Source: Photobacterium indicum
Lineage (GTDB): Bacteria > Pseudomonadota > Gammaproteobacteria > Enterobacterales > Vibrionaceae
Direction: 5' to 3'
Length of the DNA: 64,000 bases
Assembly: GCF_003026215.1 (NCBI RefSeq)
Contig: NZ_PYOC01000014.1
Span: forward strand, 58,546 to 122,545
In this document: positions 37,104 through 44,488 of the stretch, piece by piece
Numbering within the stretch: position 1 is the first letter of the stretch
How the letters are laid out: the number at the start of each line of letters is the position of its first letter
Program-made: the position numbers and the translations under genes
The notes under the pieces: generated by a model
The model's database searches: none
Seen by the model: the letters and a program-made list of their open reading frames with translations, nothing else
Told to the model about the DNA's origin: nothing

Positions 37104-37860
37104 TGTTGCAATCACCTTGATCTATCTTTGCTGTAAAATCTACAATACTCATATCATTGAAACCGATAATTTGAAAAGATGAGCAAAGGCCACCAAGTGG
37201 ATACACTATCAATTCTGACATATCGCTGGGAATACTATTAACAGATAACGATATGCGCTCTGGAATATCTACGCCATCGTATAAAGTACTTATCCCATTC
37301 ACGCTGGTATGCTCGACAAACAAAAAATACTTACTGAAAACAACTAACGTGAGTAGAAAAAAAACAACGGAAACAAAATGGTTTTTAACAAAAATAAGAG
37401 TCGTTGATTTTACGTTTATCTTTTCATGCTCTGTAAAGTGGGCTGTTTGTTCAATGTTCAATGGTAATACTGTTTCAGGTAAAGGGCCGATACCATTTGA
37501 GGATAATTTTAGTGTATGTAATTGCGCATCATTTTCTTGCAGGCGTATTGAGTAACCTTTTTTAGGTTCGGTAACGATAATATTATCTTCACCGATTACC
37601 GCAAAAGCATTGCGTATATTTTTAATCGCAACAGTTAAAGAGCTATGTGTAACGACTTTTCCTGGCCAACAACACTCAAGTAAATGCTCTCTACAAATCG
37701 TAACACCATGATTCGAAGATAATAACGCAACAATAAGTACTTCAGACTTTGATAATTTAATCGATTGTTGATCGGTTGTACGAGTAACAGTTTGAGTCAA
37801 AGTATCAATATTATAATTGCCGATTGTAGAATATGTGGCCAAAGGTTGCTCATTGAACAT
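37096..37860 (-). CDS. ToxR-like transmembrane transcriptional regulator
   Basis: This 254-residue protein has three parts. The N-terminal winged-helix DNA-binding domain of the OmpR/ToxR type is at about residues 10-105 (IKLSKSEVLIVALLSSNHG, LLECCWPGKVVTHSSLTVAIKNIR, IIVTEPKKGYSI). A single transmembrane helix follows at about 165-187 (FVSVVFFLLTLVVFSKYFLF). The short periplasmic domain has two cysteines (GGLCSSF and DQGDCNNE), as in ToxR. The ATG at 37,860 is preferred over the longer frame to 37,908. Such proteins act at the membrane on nearby target promoters; the exported and outer-membrane genes just upstream are plausible targets. Confidence 0.8.
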   Translation of the reverse strand: MFNEQPLATYSTIGNYNIDTLTQTVTRTTDQQSIKLSKSEVLIVALLSSNHGVTICREHLLECCWPGKVVTHSSLTVAIKNIRNAFAVIGEDNIIVTEPKKGYSIRLQENDAQLHTLKLSSNGIGPLPETVLPLNIEQTAHFTEHEKINVKSTTLIFVKNHFVSVVFFLLTLVVFSKYFLFVEHTSVNGISTLYDGVDIPERISLSVNSIPSDMSELIVYPLGGLCSSFQIIGFNDMSIVDFTAKIDQGDCNNE

Positions 37861-37961
37861 TGTTTTTAACTCATAGACAGGTACAAAAAAACAGGTTTGA
37901 ATGAACAAACCTGAAAGCAGTGTGATTTTATCTTATTGGTATTAGAACAATCAATACAGCG

Positions 37962-38648
37962 TTATAAGTTCATTTTGAATCCTAGGTGCATTATCTTTAC
38001 AGTCGCTAAACCAGATTTTACAGCTTCAAGGTTCATGGCCATCTCTTTTGCTGCTTTCTCATCTTTCGCTAATACCGCAATAGAATAAATAGGTCTTAAC
38101 TTTTCACTGTTGGCAGAATTTTTATCTTCTACTTTTTGAACATTCAGATAGGAAGATGTCACTTTACCACTGGTATTCCAGTCAACAACTTGCTGTAAAT
38201 CTTTACCTAAAATTTGGTCAACAACATAGGGAGAATGTGCATCTGTCCATTCTAGTTCAATCGCATAGTTTTCTTGAACCAGTTCTGTATTTAGCCACTT
38301 GTTCCCAAGATCTCTAGCATCGACAATTGTGACTAAGTCTTTTTTAGAAAAGGGAAGTTGGCTAATTATACTCTTTACCGACTCTTCATTATCAGCTTCA
38401 ATAACGAAACGAATCATAGGGAACTCTTTATCACCGACAACACTTTTACGAACAAATACATCGTGAATAATACCGGCATCTATTAGCTGAGAAAAAGCAC
38501 TTTTTTGCGCAGTCATCGTCTCAAATATCTGCTGAGGATCTTCTGTTTTCCACTCGGTACTCACACCGTAGGCTGCACTATTGGCAGACATAGCGTTAAC
38601 TAGTAATAAAGGGGCTGCAATTAATCTTATTATCGTTTTAGCTTTCAT
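37962..38648 (-). CDS. Exported protein with tandem dimeric alpha-beta-barrel-like units
   Basis: This 228-residue protein has a signal peptide (about 1-25, ending AMSANSAAYG). The mature part contains two repeats of a ferredoxin-like alpha/beta pattern (YGVSTEWKTEDP... and YAIELEWTDAHSPY...), each with a following helix and an IYSIAVLAKDE- or IRFVIEADNE-type strand plus helix. This resembles the YCII/ABM group of dimeric barrels, an unusual fold for a periplasmic protein. The ATG at 38,648 has AAGGAT upstream. It lies 45 bp after a smaller exported ABM-like gene, probably in one operon. Function unknown. Confidence 0.65.
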   Translation of the reverse strand: MKAKTIIRLIAAPLLLVNAMSANSAAYGVSTEWKTEDPQQIFETMTAQKSAFSQLIDAGIIHDVFVRKSVVGDKEFPMIRFVIEADNEESVKSIISQLPFSKKDLVTIVDARDLGNKWLNTELVQENYAIELEWTDAHSPYVVDQILGKDLQQVVDWNTSGKVTSSYLNVQKVEDKNSANSEKLRPIYSIAVLAKDEKAAKEMAMNLEAVKSGLATVKIMHLGFKMNL

Positions 38649-38692
38649 CGTATATCCTTCTTTAACATTATGATTCAGCAATCGTGAGATGT

Positions 38693-39037
38693 TTAATTAC
38701 GAATGACTTCATACAAGGCGGGATAATTCTTCACACCATCAAGTTCTAGTGCTGGAATTACTTTTTGCATGTTTGAAATAGCACGTTGAAAATCTTCTGT
38801 AGATTCCCATTTAGCAATATTGATCAAGAAGAAAGTACTATTAGGCTGTAATGACTTATGCAGTTGAGTTGAAACATACCCAGGTTGAGTCTGAAGAAAA
38901 TCACGGGCTTTCTCCCAATGCTCAATGGTTGCCTCTTCATGCACCGCTGGTACTTCAAAAGGGTTAATTAAAGTAATATCTTGGGCTAGAACAGATGAAG
39001 AGCAGAGTAGTGATAGGCTTAATAATTGTATTTTCAT
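38693..39037 (-). CDS. Exported ABM-family (antibiotic biosynthesis monooxygenase-like) protein
   Basis: This 114-residue protein has a signal peptide (1-18, ending SSVLAQD) and then a single ABM-type domain: ITLINPFEVPAV, a helix with HWEKARDFLQTQPGYVSTQLHKS, and FFLINIAKWESTEDFQRAI. ABM domains are small heme- or substrate-binding barrels, normally cytoplasmic; the secretion signal is unusual. The next gene downstream encodes a larger two-repeat version. Confidence 0.75.
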   Translation of the reverse strand: MKIQLLSLSLLCSSSVLAQDITLINPFEVPAVHEEATIEHWEKARDFLQTQPGYVSTQLHKSLQPNSTFFLINIAKWESTEDFQRAISNMQKVIPALELDGVKNYPALYEVIRN

Positions 39038-39201
39038 TTATTTCTTCCTTATCGGCTCGTTTATTTAATTAGAGGATGAGCCAAGAAGAAATCTACCAGA
39101 GTCAGCGTTTATAAGAAGCCTTGAATCATTTAATTCATGTGAATTAAGAATAATAAAATGAGAAGGCAATACTAAGATCACCTTTTCAACAGTTTCTAAT
39201 A

Positions 39202-39882
39202 TCAGAACGTGTAACGCATACCAACTTGGTAATTCATCTCTCTTATATTAAGCTCTTGACCAAATGTATTCGCGCCTAATGCTCGGTGAGCAAAGTTTGC
39301 CTCTAGACCTATATTTTTCGTAATACGAATAGTATTTGCTAATCGTAATTCATACATTTTTTCGTCATAATCGGCCATTCTGATTGCTGGTTCAATTTGC
39401 CAAGCATCTAGAACATTGAATTTAGCACCGAGTTCTACTGTAAGTGCATTGTCTTTTGCTCCAACATAGCCATTCATGCTTGAGATACTAATATCAGCTT
39501 GATGCACAAATTTATTGACGTCGAATTGAACATCAATTTCATCAACACCGACAAGACCATATAATGAAAAATTGTCGTTGAAAGGATGAAAATAGCCTAA
39601 TCCAGCAGTCGTCTGTGTTATCGACAAGCTGTCTTTAGATGTAGAGTCATGACGAACTTCAGCAAAGAAATTATTATAAAAATTCCAACTACCACGCAAG
39701 TAATACCCAGTCGTGTAGTCGTAACTTTTACCTAAGGCTGTAGGAATATATTCATCAAAAGATGATAACTGGAACCCGCCAGATATGAAATCATAATCAG
39801 AATTCGCACTCGTGTTGAAAGAGGCTGCTGTAAGAATAACAGCAAGTAGTGGTGTGTATTTTTTAACATTTAATACAAGCAT
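39202..39882 (-). CDS. Outer-membrane beta-barrel protein (OmpA/OmpX-like size)
   Basis: This 226-residue protein has a signal peptide (about 1-26, ending FNTSANSDYD). Alternating strands with aromatic girdles follow (GYYLRGSWNFYNNFFAEVRHD, TTAGLGYFHPF, YGLVGVDEIDV). The last residues GMRYTF end in Phe, the beta-barrel assembly signal. Eight to ten strands are likely. It stands at the head of the minus-strand group that contains the two ABM-like exported proteins and the ToxR-like pair. Confidence 0.75.
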   Translation of the reverse strand: MLVLNVKKYTPLLAVILTAASFNTSANSDYDFISGGFQLSSFDEYIPTALGKSYDYTTGYYLRGSWNFYNNFFAEVRHDSTSKDSLSITQTTAGLGYFHPFNDNFSLYGLVGVDEIDVQFDVNKFVHQADISISSMNGYVGAKDNALTVELGAKFNVLDAWQIEPAIRMADYDEKMYELRLANTIRITKNIGLEANFAHRALGANTFGQELNIREMNYQVGMRYTF

Positions 39883-40123
39883 GGTTCAACTCCTAATTAT
39901 TAGGCTGCGAACCATAAATTAAAGTGTTTATTTACGATACATCACGAAGCATTAATTCATATTAAAGAGTAGCTAAAAATATTAAATTCGCCTATAAACA
40001 ATTACTTGCACTATTGTGGTTCATATTGTTTAAACGAAATGAACCAGCATTAGGTGACGCCGTCACTGTTTATCATGAGGATATAAGAAAATAAAGGGGG
40101 ATTAAATGTATACAGATTGTTGG

Positions 40124-40157
40124 TAAAAAAGGGCAATCATTAGTGTGAATTGCCCTT
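40124..40157 (-). terminator. Terminator of the 71-residue gene
   Basis: The stem AAGGGCAAT/ATTGCCCTT has an 11-base loop, with a T-run (complement of AAAAAA) on the minus strand. It is 10 bases after the stop at 40,167. Confidence 0.85.
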
Positions 40158-40166
40158 CATCTGTTC

Positions 40167-40382
40167 TTACTTATCTTCAGAAGTGTAGCTTGAATATGAA
40201 CAGTAATAGCAGCCATTAGATTGTGGATATATTTCTTTCGCGGCATTTAATGCAGTACTGCATGCTGTGTGGTAACCAAGGGGATCACAGTTTTTTACAC
40301 CAGGGCTGTGAGTACATGTTGCTGTGTGAACTTCATGATCGCCATTATCTTGCGCTTTCTTATCAACATAAAACAAACTCAT
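40167..40382 (-). CDS. Small protein of a widespread CYYC family, unknown function
   Basis: This 71-residue protein starts MSLFYVDKKAQDNGDHEVH, with later CTHSPG, HTACSTALNAAKE and a terminal CYYCSYSS. Small proteins of this pattern (NGDHEVHxxxC ... GCYYC) occur widely in bacteria as uncharacterised genes. The cysteines suggest metal binding. The ATG at 40,382 has AGAGGTG upstream and is preferred over an earlier in-frame start. Confidence 0.7.
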   Translation of the reverse strand: MSLFYVDKKAQDNGDHEVHTATCTHSPGVKNCDPLGYHTACSTALNAAKEIYPQSNGCYYCSYSSYTSEDK

Positions 40383-40616
40383 AATCACCTCTGACAATTA
40401 ATGTTCAATCGGATTCTTGAATAACCACATTACTCCTATCCAATTATAGGTGATAGTTAAGAATACAAATAGTTAGATGAGCGTCACTAGTTGTTCTGTA
40501 CCTATACCCAAGGGAAGTGATTCAACTCACGCTAAGGATTCCCATCAAACCCCAAGGGTTACGGTGTCACTTTCTTGGGCGGTATTTCGTGCTTTAATTT
40601 GTTATATTGCAATCAT

Positions 40617-40856
40617 TCATCGATATTGTTTGGCAGCACAATTATATTTCGAATACAGTGTTTTTAACGCTTTTTTCTGCTTTCGGTATTCTTTTTTCTG
40701 CTTTTTATTGCCCATTGAATATTTTTTATCTATATCTTTCATTTTTGTTACTAGCCCTGAGCACGGTAGGTTTTTGTACTGCTTAATATATTGATCTACA
40801 GTTTTAGCATTTAAAGGAAAACAAAAGAATAAGGCTGCGAGTAAAATCCATTTCAT
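40617..40856 (-). CDS. Small exported basic protein, unknown function
   Basis: This 79-residue protein has a signal peptide (1-18, ending PLNAKT). The mature part is highly basic and helical, with two cysteines (LPCSGL and KYNCAA). No family recognised. A weak AAAGATAG ribosome site precedes the ATG. It could be a real small secreted factor or a chance frame; the signal peptide favours the former. Confidence 0.5.
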   Translation of the reverse strand: MKWILLAALFFCFPLNAKTVDQYIKQYKNLPCSGLVTKMKDIDKKYSMGNKKQKKEYRKQKKALKTLYSKYNCAAKQYR

Positions 40857-40993
40857 AATAATCTATCTTTTTTGCGAATATAATTAGCGTATCAAACATT
40901 CATGAATTAATAGACGAAGGCGTAGAATAAATAGGGAGACAGCATGTATTTAAGAGTAGACAAATAGTCATTACATTTTAATTTGAATAGAAA

Positions 40994-41110
40994 TCTCACA
41001 CCATCAGCCTGCTGAAGCGTAGGCAAGAAGCATCAAAGACGATCATTGATAATTGTCAGCATGCGTGCGTAATTGGAAAAACGTGGGAAAATGGAGTGAT
41101 TCGTTGGTAA
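40994..41110 (+). pseudogene. Remnant of a phage packaging ATPase, copy 1 (internally deleted)
   Basis: The stretch TCACACCATCA...GCAAGAAGCATCAAAGACG and the following ATCATTGATAATTGTCAGC match the 3' part of the ATPase gene at 52,340-52,420. The sequence then jumps to that gene's last ~35 bases (GGAGTGATTCGTTGGTAAT). The internal deletion removes about 115 bases. It abuts and replaces the 3' end of the minus-strand barrel gene that follows. Confidence 0.75.
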
Positions 41111-41567
41111 TAATGGAAAGTATACGAGTAAGCCTGTTTACCGCTAACACATCAGTGCTATTGTGCTTATGTTCTGCAAATTGGCTAAAATCACGATGTA
41201 CTAACACACCTACAGGAATGTATGGTTTGATTTTTTGGTTGTCACCAAACTCGAATGTTTTACCAAGTTCAGCCATTAAGCCAAGTTGGTATGTTGTCGT
41301 TTCAGTTTTAAATGTCGTTTCACCATCACCTGAAGGTAGATTCTTATTACCATTTGAATACGCAAAGCGTAAAGATGTTCCAACATATTCATTGATATCA
41401 GTAGCTACTGATAAATTAAAACCTTTGTTATCTGTATTGCCATAATCCATTGCGGTGTAACCGATAGAAGAACGAATATTCATCTCATCGAAACTAAATG
41501 ATTCATTAGCTATAGCAGAAGTTGATACCGAGGAAATAATAGCAATTGCAGCGATATAGTTTTTCAT
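41111..41567 (-). pseudogene. Outer-membrane beta-barrel gene truncated at its 3' end
   Basis: The frame starts with a signal peptide (MKNYIAAIAIISSVSTSAIANE). Barrel-like strands follow (FNLSVATDINEYVGTSLRFAYSN, TTYQLGLMAELGKTFEFGD, IKPYIPVGVLVHRDF) and continue to about residue 152. Beyond 41,111 the frame runs antisense through the packaging-ATPase remnant and stops at 41,043. The natural C-terminal strands and terminal Phe needed for barrel assembly are missing, so the product is probably non-functional. Confidence 0.75.
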
Positions 41568-42142
41568 TAATAAAACCTTTTTATTTTCTTTGGTTGTTAG
41601 TGGTAATCATAGGTCTATTTTTCAATGGCTTATGTTTACCTCTTTAATTTAATACGGCGTACAATATCAGAAAGCAACCATATTAAAATGTCGATTGGTT
41701 AATTAAATTAGTTTCACATCTAATTTCACAATTAATAAATTAAGCGTTGAAAATAAATATAAAAAACAAAAAGTGAGCATTTCAGAATGTAATAAAGTGA
41801 AACATACCTTATCTATCCTTATCATTATTTACGAGACTCATTATTTATTGGTGGCAATATTTCACTTGTATATTTTTAATGGTTACTCCAATAAAAATCA
41901 TAAAAAAAAGACGAATATAGAAAGTTAGTTGGAATTGCATTCAATTAATGGGGTTCAACTGTTTTCGAACAGTAAAAGCGCATGAATCGGTATTGAGTGA
42001 GTTTAAAAAGAGGTTAGCTGATCATGAGGTTGGAATGGGGAATGGATGGACATAACCAGCAAAATGAGTAAAAACTTATTGAATATCTTGGTGTTGGGTG
42101 TAACGTAAGTTGAGTTGCTTACTGTATTTAAAGGAGCGTTGC
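41568..42142. other. AT-rich gap with no recognised gene
   Basis: These 575 bases upstream of the WYL-like gene are very AT-rich. I see only a small hairpin (CTGTTTTCGAACAG near 41,957) and no coding or repeat signal. Confidence 0.55.
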
Positions 42143-42433
42143 ATGATTGATACTCTGATCTCGGCAATTGAAAATAGACAAGAAATCAAATTCACATACA
42201 GTGGTTCTCCCCGTATTGCTCAACCAGCAGCTGTTGGTGAATCTTCAAAGGGAAGTTTAGTTCTTAGATGTTATCAAACACAAGGTGAGCATGTTACTCC
42301 AGGACATGAATGGGATTTGTGTAGCATTTCAGATATAGAAGAACTTGAGATTACAACAGATACCTTTTTAGTCGACCCACCTGATTACAAACGTGGTGAT
42401 AGCCACCTTAGGCGAATCTACGCTCAACTATAA
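42143..42433 (+). CDS. Stand-alone WYL-like domain protein
   Basis: This 96-residue protein begins MIDTLISAIENRQEIKFTYSG and continues with PAAVGESSKGSLVLRCYQTQG and WDLCSISDIEELEIT, the strand pattern of WYL domains. Full WYL regulators carry an N-terminal HTH, which is absent here. WYL domains sense ligands or nucleic acids and are common in phage-defence and CRISPR loci. GGAG lies 6 bases before the ATG. A terminator follows at 42,449. Confidence 0.65.
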   Translation: MIDTLISAIENRQEIKFTYSGSPRIAQPAAVGESSKGSLVLRCYQTQGEHVTPGHEWDLCSISDIEELEITTDTFLVDPPDYKRGDSHLRRIYAQL

Positions 42434-42448
42434 TGTTAATAATATACC

Positions 42449-42472
42449 AAGCCCGCAATAGCGGGCTTTGTT
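42449..42472 (+). terminator. Terminator of the WYL-like gene
   Basis: The stem AGCCCGC/GCGGGCT with an AATA loop is followed by TTGTTTT. Confidence 0.85.
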
Positions 42473-42546
42473 TTAAATAAAGGGTAGGGAAGTTACCAAG
42501 ATATTTTCTTTTCTATTACCTGCCTAATCTATATATCATTGGCCCT

Positions 42547-42617
42547 CAGAACATATTAAGTAAATGGTGCTTTGACGTTAGTTCAACATGATACTTCTAA
42601 ACGGGTCTAACACCCTC
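42547..42617. repeat. Element-end repeat, copy 1
   Basis: It contains ATTAAGTAAATGGTGC, GTTAGTTCAACATGA and CTTCTAAACGGGTCTAACACCCT. The same blocks occur at 56,789-56,883 upstream of the ISNCY transposase start and, in part, at 55,623-55,681 and 55,924-55,953. It ends next to a dif-like site, just upstream of DUF3653 copy 1. It could be an ISNCY end or the terminal sequence of a Xer-integrated phage. Confidence 0.7.
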
Positions 42618-42646
42618 GGTGCGAAGTATGGCGTCTTATGTTAAAG
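42618..42646 (+). other. Degenerate dif/Xer-like recombination site 1
   Basis: The left arm GGTGCGAAGTA matches 8 of 11 positions of the Vibrio dif1 XerC arm AGTGCGCATTA. A 7-base spacer follows, then TTATGTTAAAG, which matches 10 of 11 positions of the XerD arm TTATGTTAAAT. It lies between an element-end repeat and DUF3653 copy 1, the place an attachment site of an Xer-dependent filamentous phage would occupy. Confidence 0.55.
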
Positions 42647-42705
42647 CAAAAAACAAACTATAAAACAATCAATTAGAATCATTTCTTTGCGATAAGAAGG
42701 ATTTG

Positions 42706-43071
42706 ATGCGAAATACACATGAACTTACAGAAAACTATATTTTTCGATTTTACAGATGCGGATTAAGCATAGAAAATACCGCTAAACTTTGTTTTAAGAG
42801 TGTGAGAACTGTCACGCTGTGGGATAAGGGGAAACCAATACCGCCAGAGTGCAAACGGTTAATGCGGATGTATTCTGGACTTGAACTTGACCCATTAAGT
42901 GATGATTGGAGAGGATGGAATATTAGAAAAGGTCTGCTTATTACGCCAAATAAATGGTCATTAACACCAGACCGGATTATTACTGGAAATGCCTTGATTG
43001 AAATTGGAGCCGAGCGAGATAGAAAGAATCTCAGTCAAATTATCAAAGTTGCTAGACTAATCTCTCGATGA
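42706..43071 (+). CDS. DUF3653-type phage HTH protein, copy 1
   Basis: This 121-residue protein contains a helix-turn-helix-like stretch (GLSIENTAKLCFKSVRTVTL), then WDKGKPIPPECKRLMRMYSG and TPDRIITGNALIEIGAERDR. It matches the DUF3653 group often found in vibrio filamentous phages, probably DNA-binding. The ATG at 42,706 has an AAGG site. Two further copies lie at 54.3 and 57.0 kb. This copy is complete and follows a dif-like site. Confidence 0.7.
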   Translation: MRNTHELTENYIFRFYRCGLSIENTAKLCFKSVRTVTLWDKGKPIPPECKRLMRMYSGLELDPLSDDWRGWNIRKGLLITPNKWSLTPDRIITGNALIEIGAERDRKNLSQIIKVARLISR

Positions 43072-43785
43072 AAATGATAGCAGGGCTTCGGCTCTGCTTA
43101 CTGCATCAAATATTACTACACACAAAGGCAAACCCTAACCCCAAGAGAACGCGATTCCAGATATTCGCATGAACCACAAACTGGACACCTCTGAATCCTA
43201 ACCATTGGAGACCCCCATTTAACAAAGAACTAATCTCACTGTCTAACAGCCTAAGTTAACGAAACAAGACATAGTCTGATATTTTTTACATTCGTAAACT
43301 CCCAGGAACTAACGTTGTCATTGAGTGGCTTTTGCCCCTTTCTTTGTTAACGTAAATACTCAGTAGCAGATCGCACCAGTCGGTTTGCAATACTTTTTCG
43401 GCTCTTCTCCGGTTAGGCTGTCTATCCGTGATGCTCAAAAACTTCCAAAGCGGGCATTACGTAACAAATCCCCTGTCAGTGACTGGATGGATACCCTCTC
43501 ATAGGTCTCCTTCCGAACCATACAGTTCGGTCTGATGAATCCCAACGCAAACCTAATGAACATTAGTTAGGGTCACAAATGTTTGTATTAAACAATGAGT
43601 AAAATTCATTACTCGACAATAAGTTATTGCCATAGAAGTCTTCTTGAACGTCAGCAAGTTTGCTCTCAATCTTTTGCGTGAATATTATGTGCTACTATTT
43701 CCATGGTCTCTTGCTTTATTGGCACAGCTCTCTCAGAGGTGTGCTGAATATATTTCGGGAATAGGTACAAGGGGAAGGAAGTGGT
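43072..43785. other. 714-bp segment without a convincing gene
   Basis: It begins with a GC-containing hairpin (AGCAGGGC/GCTCTGCT, 43,079-43,098), a possible terminator of the preceding gene. The part 43,290-43,560 is less AT-rich than its surroundings and holds a perfect hairpin CCGAAC-CATACA-GTTCGG (43,516-43,533). It resembles non-coding terminal sequence of a mobile element (group II intron or IS), but I cannot assign it. The promoter of the secreted pair should lie in the last ~150 bases. Confidence 0.45.
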
Positions 43786-44433
43786 ATGAAAAAGGTGCCA
43801 TTGTTGCTTAGGATTTCAGTATGTTTGATCGGACTTTTAGCCTTTGATTTAAGTTTAGCTCGTGATGCAGGTGTAGGGAGGCCTGAAAAAACCTATGATC
43901 GAGAAGCTGACGTAACATTTGTGAATAGGATTGGCCGAAATCATTGCTACTCTTTCAATAAAATTTATCCATTGTTCTCCGACTCGACCAAATCTATGAC
44001 ATATTCTCGTGAAATATGCCGACTAGAGGTGGACAAGCCCAAGCCTGGATGGCTCTCTATAAATGCAAAGAAAGGATACGGTCCTGCACACAAAGATGCA
44101 GAATTCACCCGACTAGACAGTGAAACAACTTTTACCGCTCCTCTCGATCAACTTAATCCCCAAATCTCGTTGGGATTGTGGTCTGGCTTTTTTACATTGG
44201 AATGTCTTTCAGATAATTGCATAAATATTAATGGTTGGGGTGATACGGCAACTGGACCAAATTTGTCTCAGACAAAAAGAATAAAATTTGATGATTTAAA
44301 AAAAAGTTCTTTAGACGTATCACTTGCCATGAGGTATCGAGATACTGTCAAAGTAATTCGTGCGCTCTCTCGACTCATTTCACCAGATCACAGCGATCAA
44401 CTTGTTTGCGAAAAACTCAAGTGTAGAAATTGA
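43786..44433 (+). CDS. Exported protein of unknown family, first gene of a secreted pair
   Basis: This 215-residue protein has a signal peptide (about 1-25, LLRISVCLIGLLAFDLSLA then RDAG). The mature part has six cysteines (NHCYSF, REICRLE, LECLSDNCIN, LVCEKLKC), which could form disulfides in the periplasm or outside the cell. Beta-strand-rich segments are likely in the middle (TTFTAPLDQLNPQISLGLWS). A strong GGAAGG ribosome site precedes the ATG. The next gene starts 55 bp downstream on the same strand and is also exported. Neither resembles a family I know; the pairing suggests a shared function. Confidence 0.7.
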   Translation: MKKVPLLLRISVCLIGLLAFDLSLARDAGVGRPEKTYDREADVTFVNRIGRNHCYSFNKIYPLFSDSTKSMTYSREICRLEVDKPKPGWLSINAKKGYGPAHKDAEFTRLDSETTFTAPLDQLNPQISLGLWSGFFTLECLSDNCININGWGDTATGPNLSQTKRIKFDDLKKSSLDVSLAMRYRDTVKVIRALSRLISPDHSDQLVCEKLKCRN

Positions 44434-44488
44434 AATCAACGCTACTAGACTAAGGGTTGATCTATGGCTGTAATCATAGGAGTCAAAT

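Noticed and set aside
40477..40794. 105-codon plus-strand ORF
   Set aside because: It is antisense to the small exported protein gene, Phe/Tyr-rich and without a ribosome site.
43370..43560. Group II intron 3' end
   Set aside because: A hairpin and GC-rich blocks suggest one, but no reverse transcriptase, domain V consensus or GTGYG start can be seen, so it is left unassigned.
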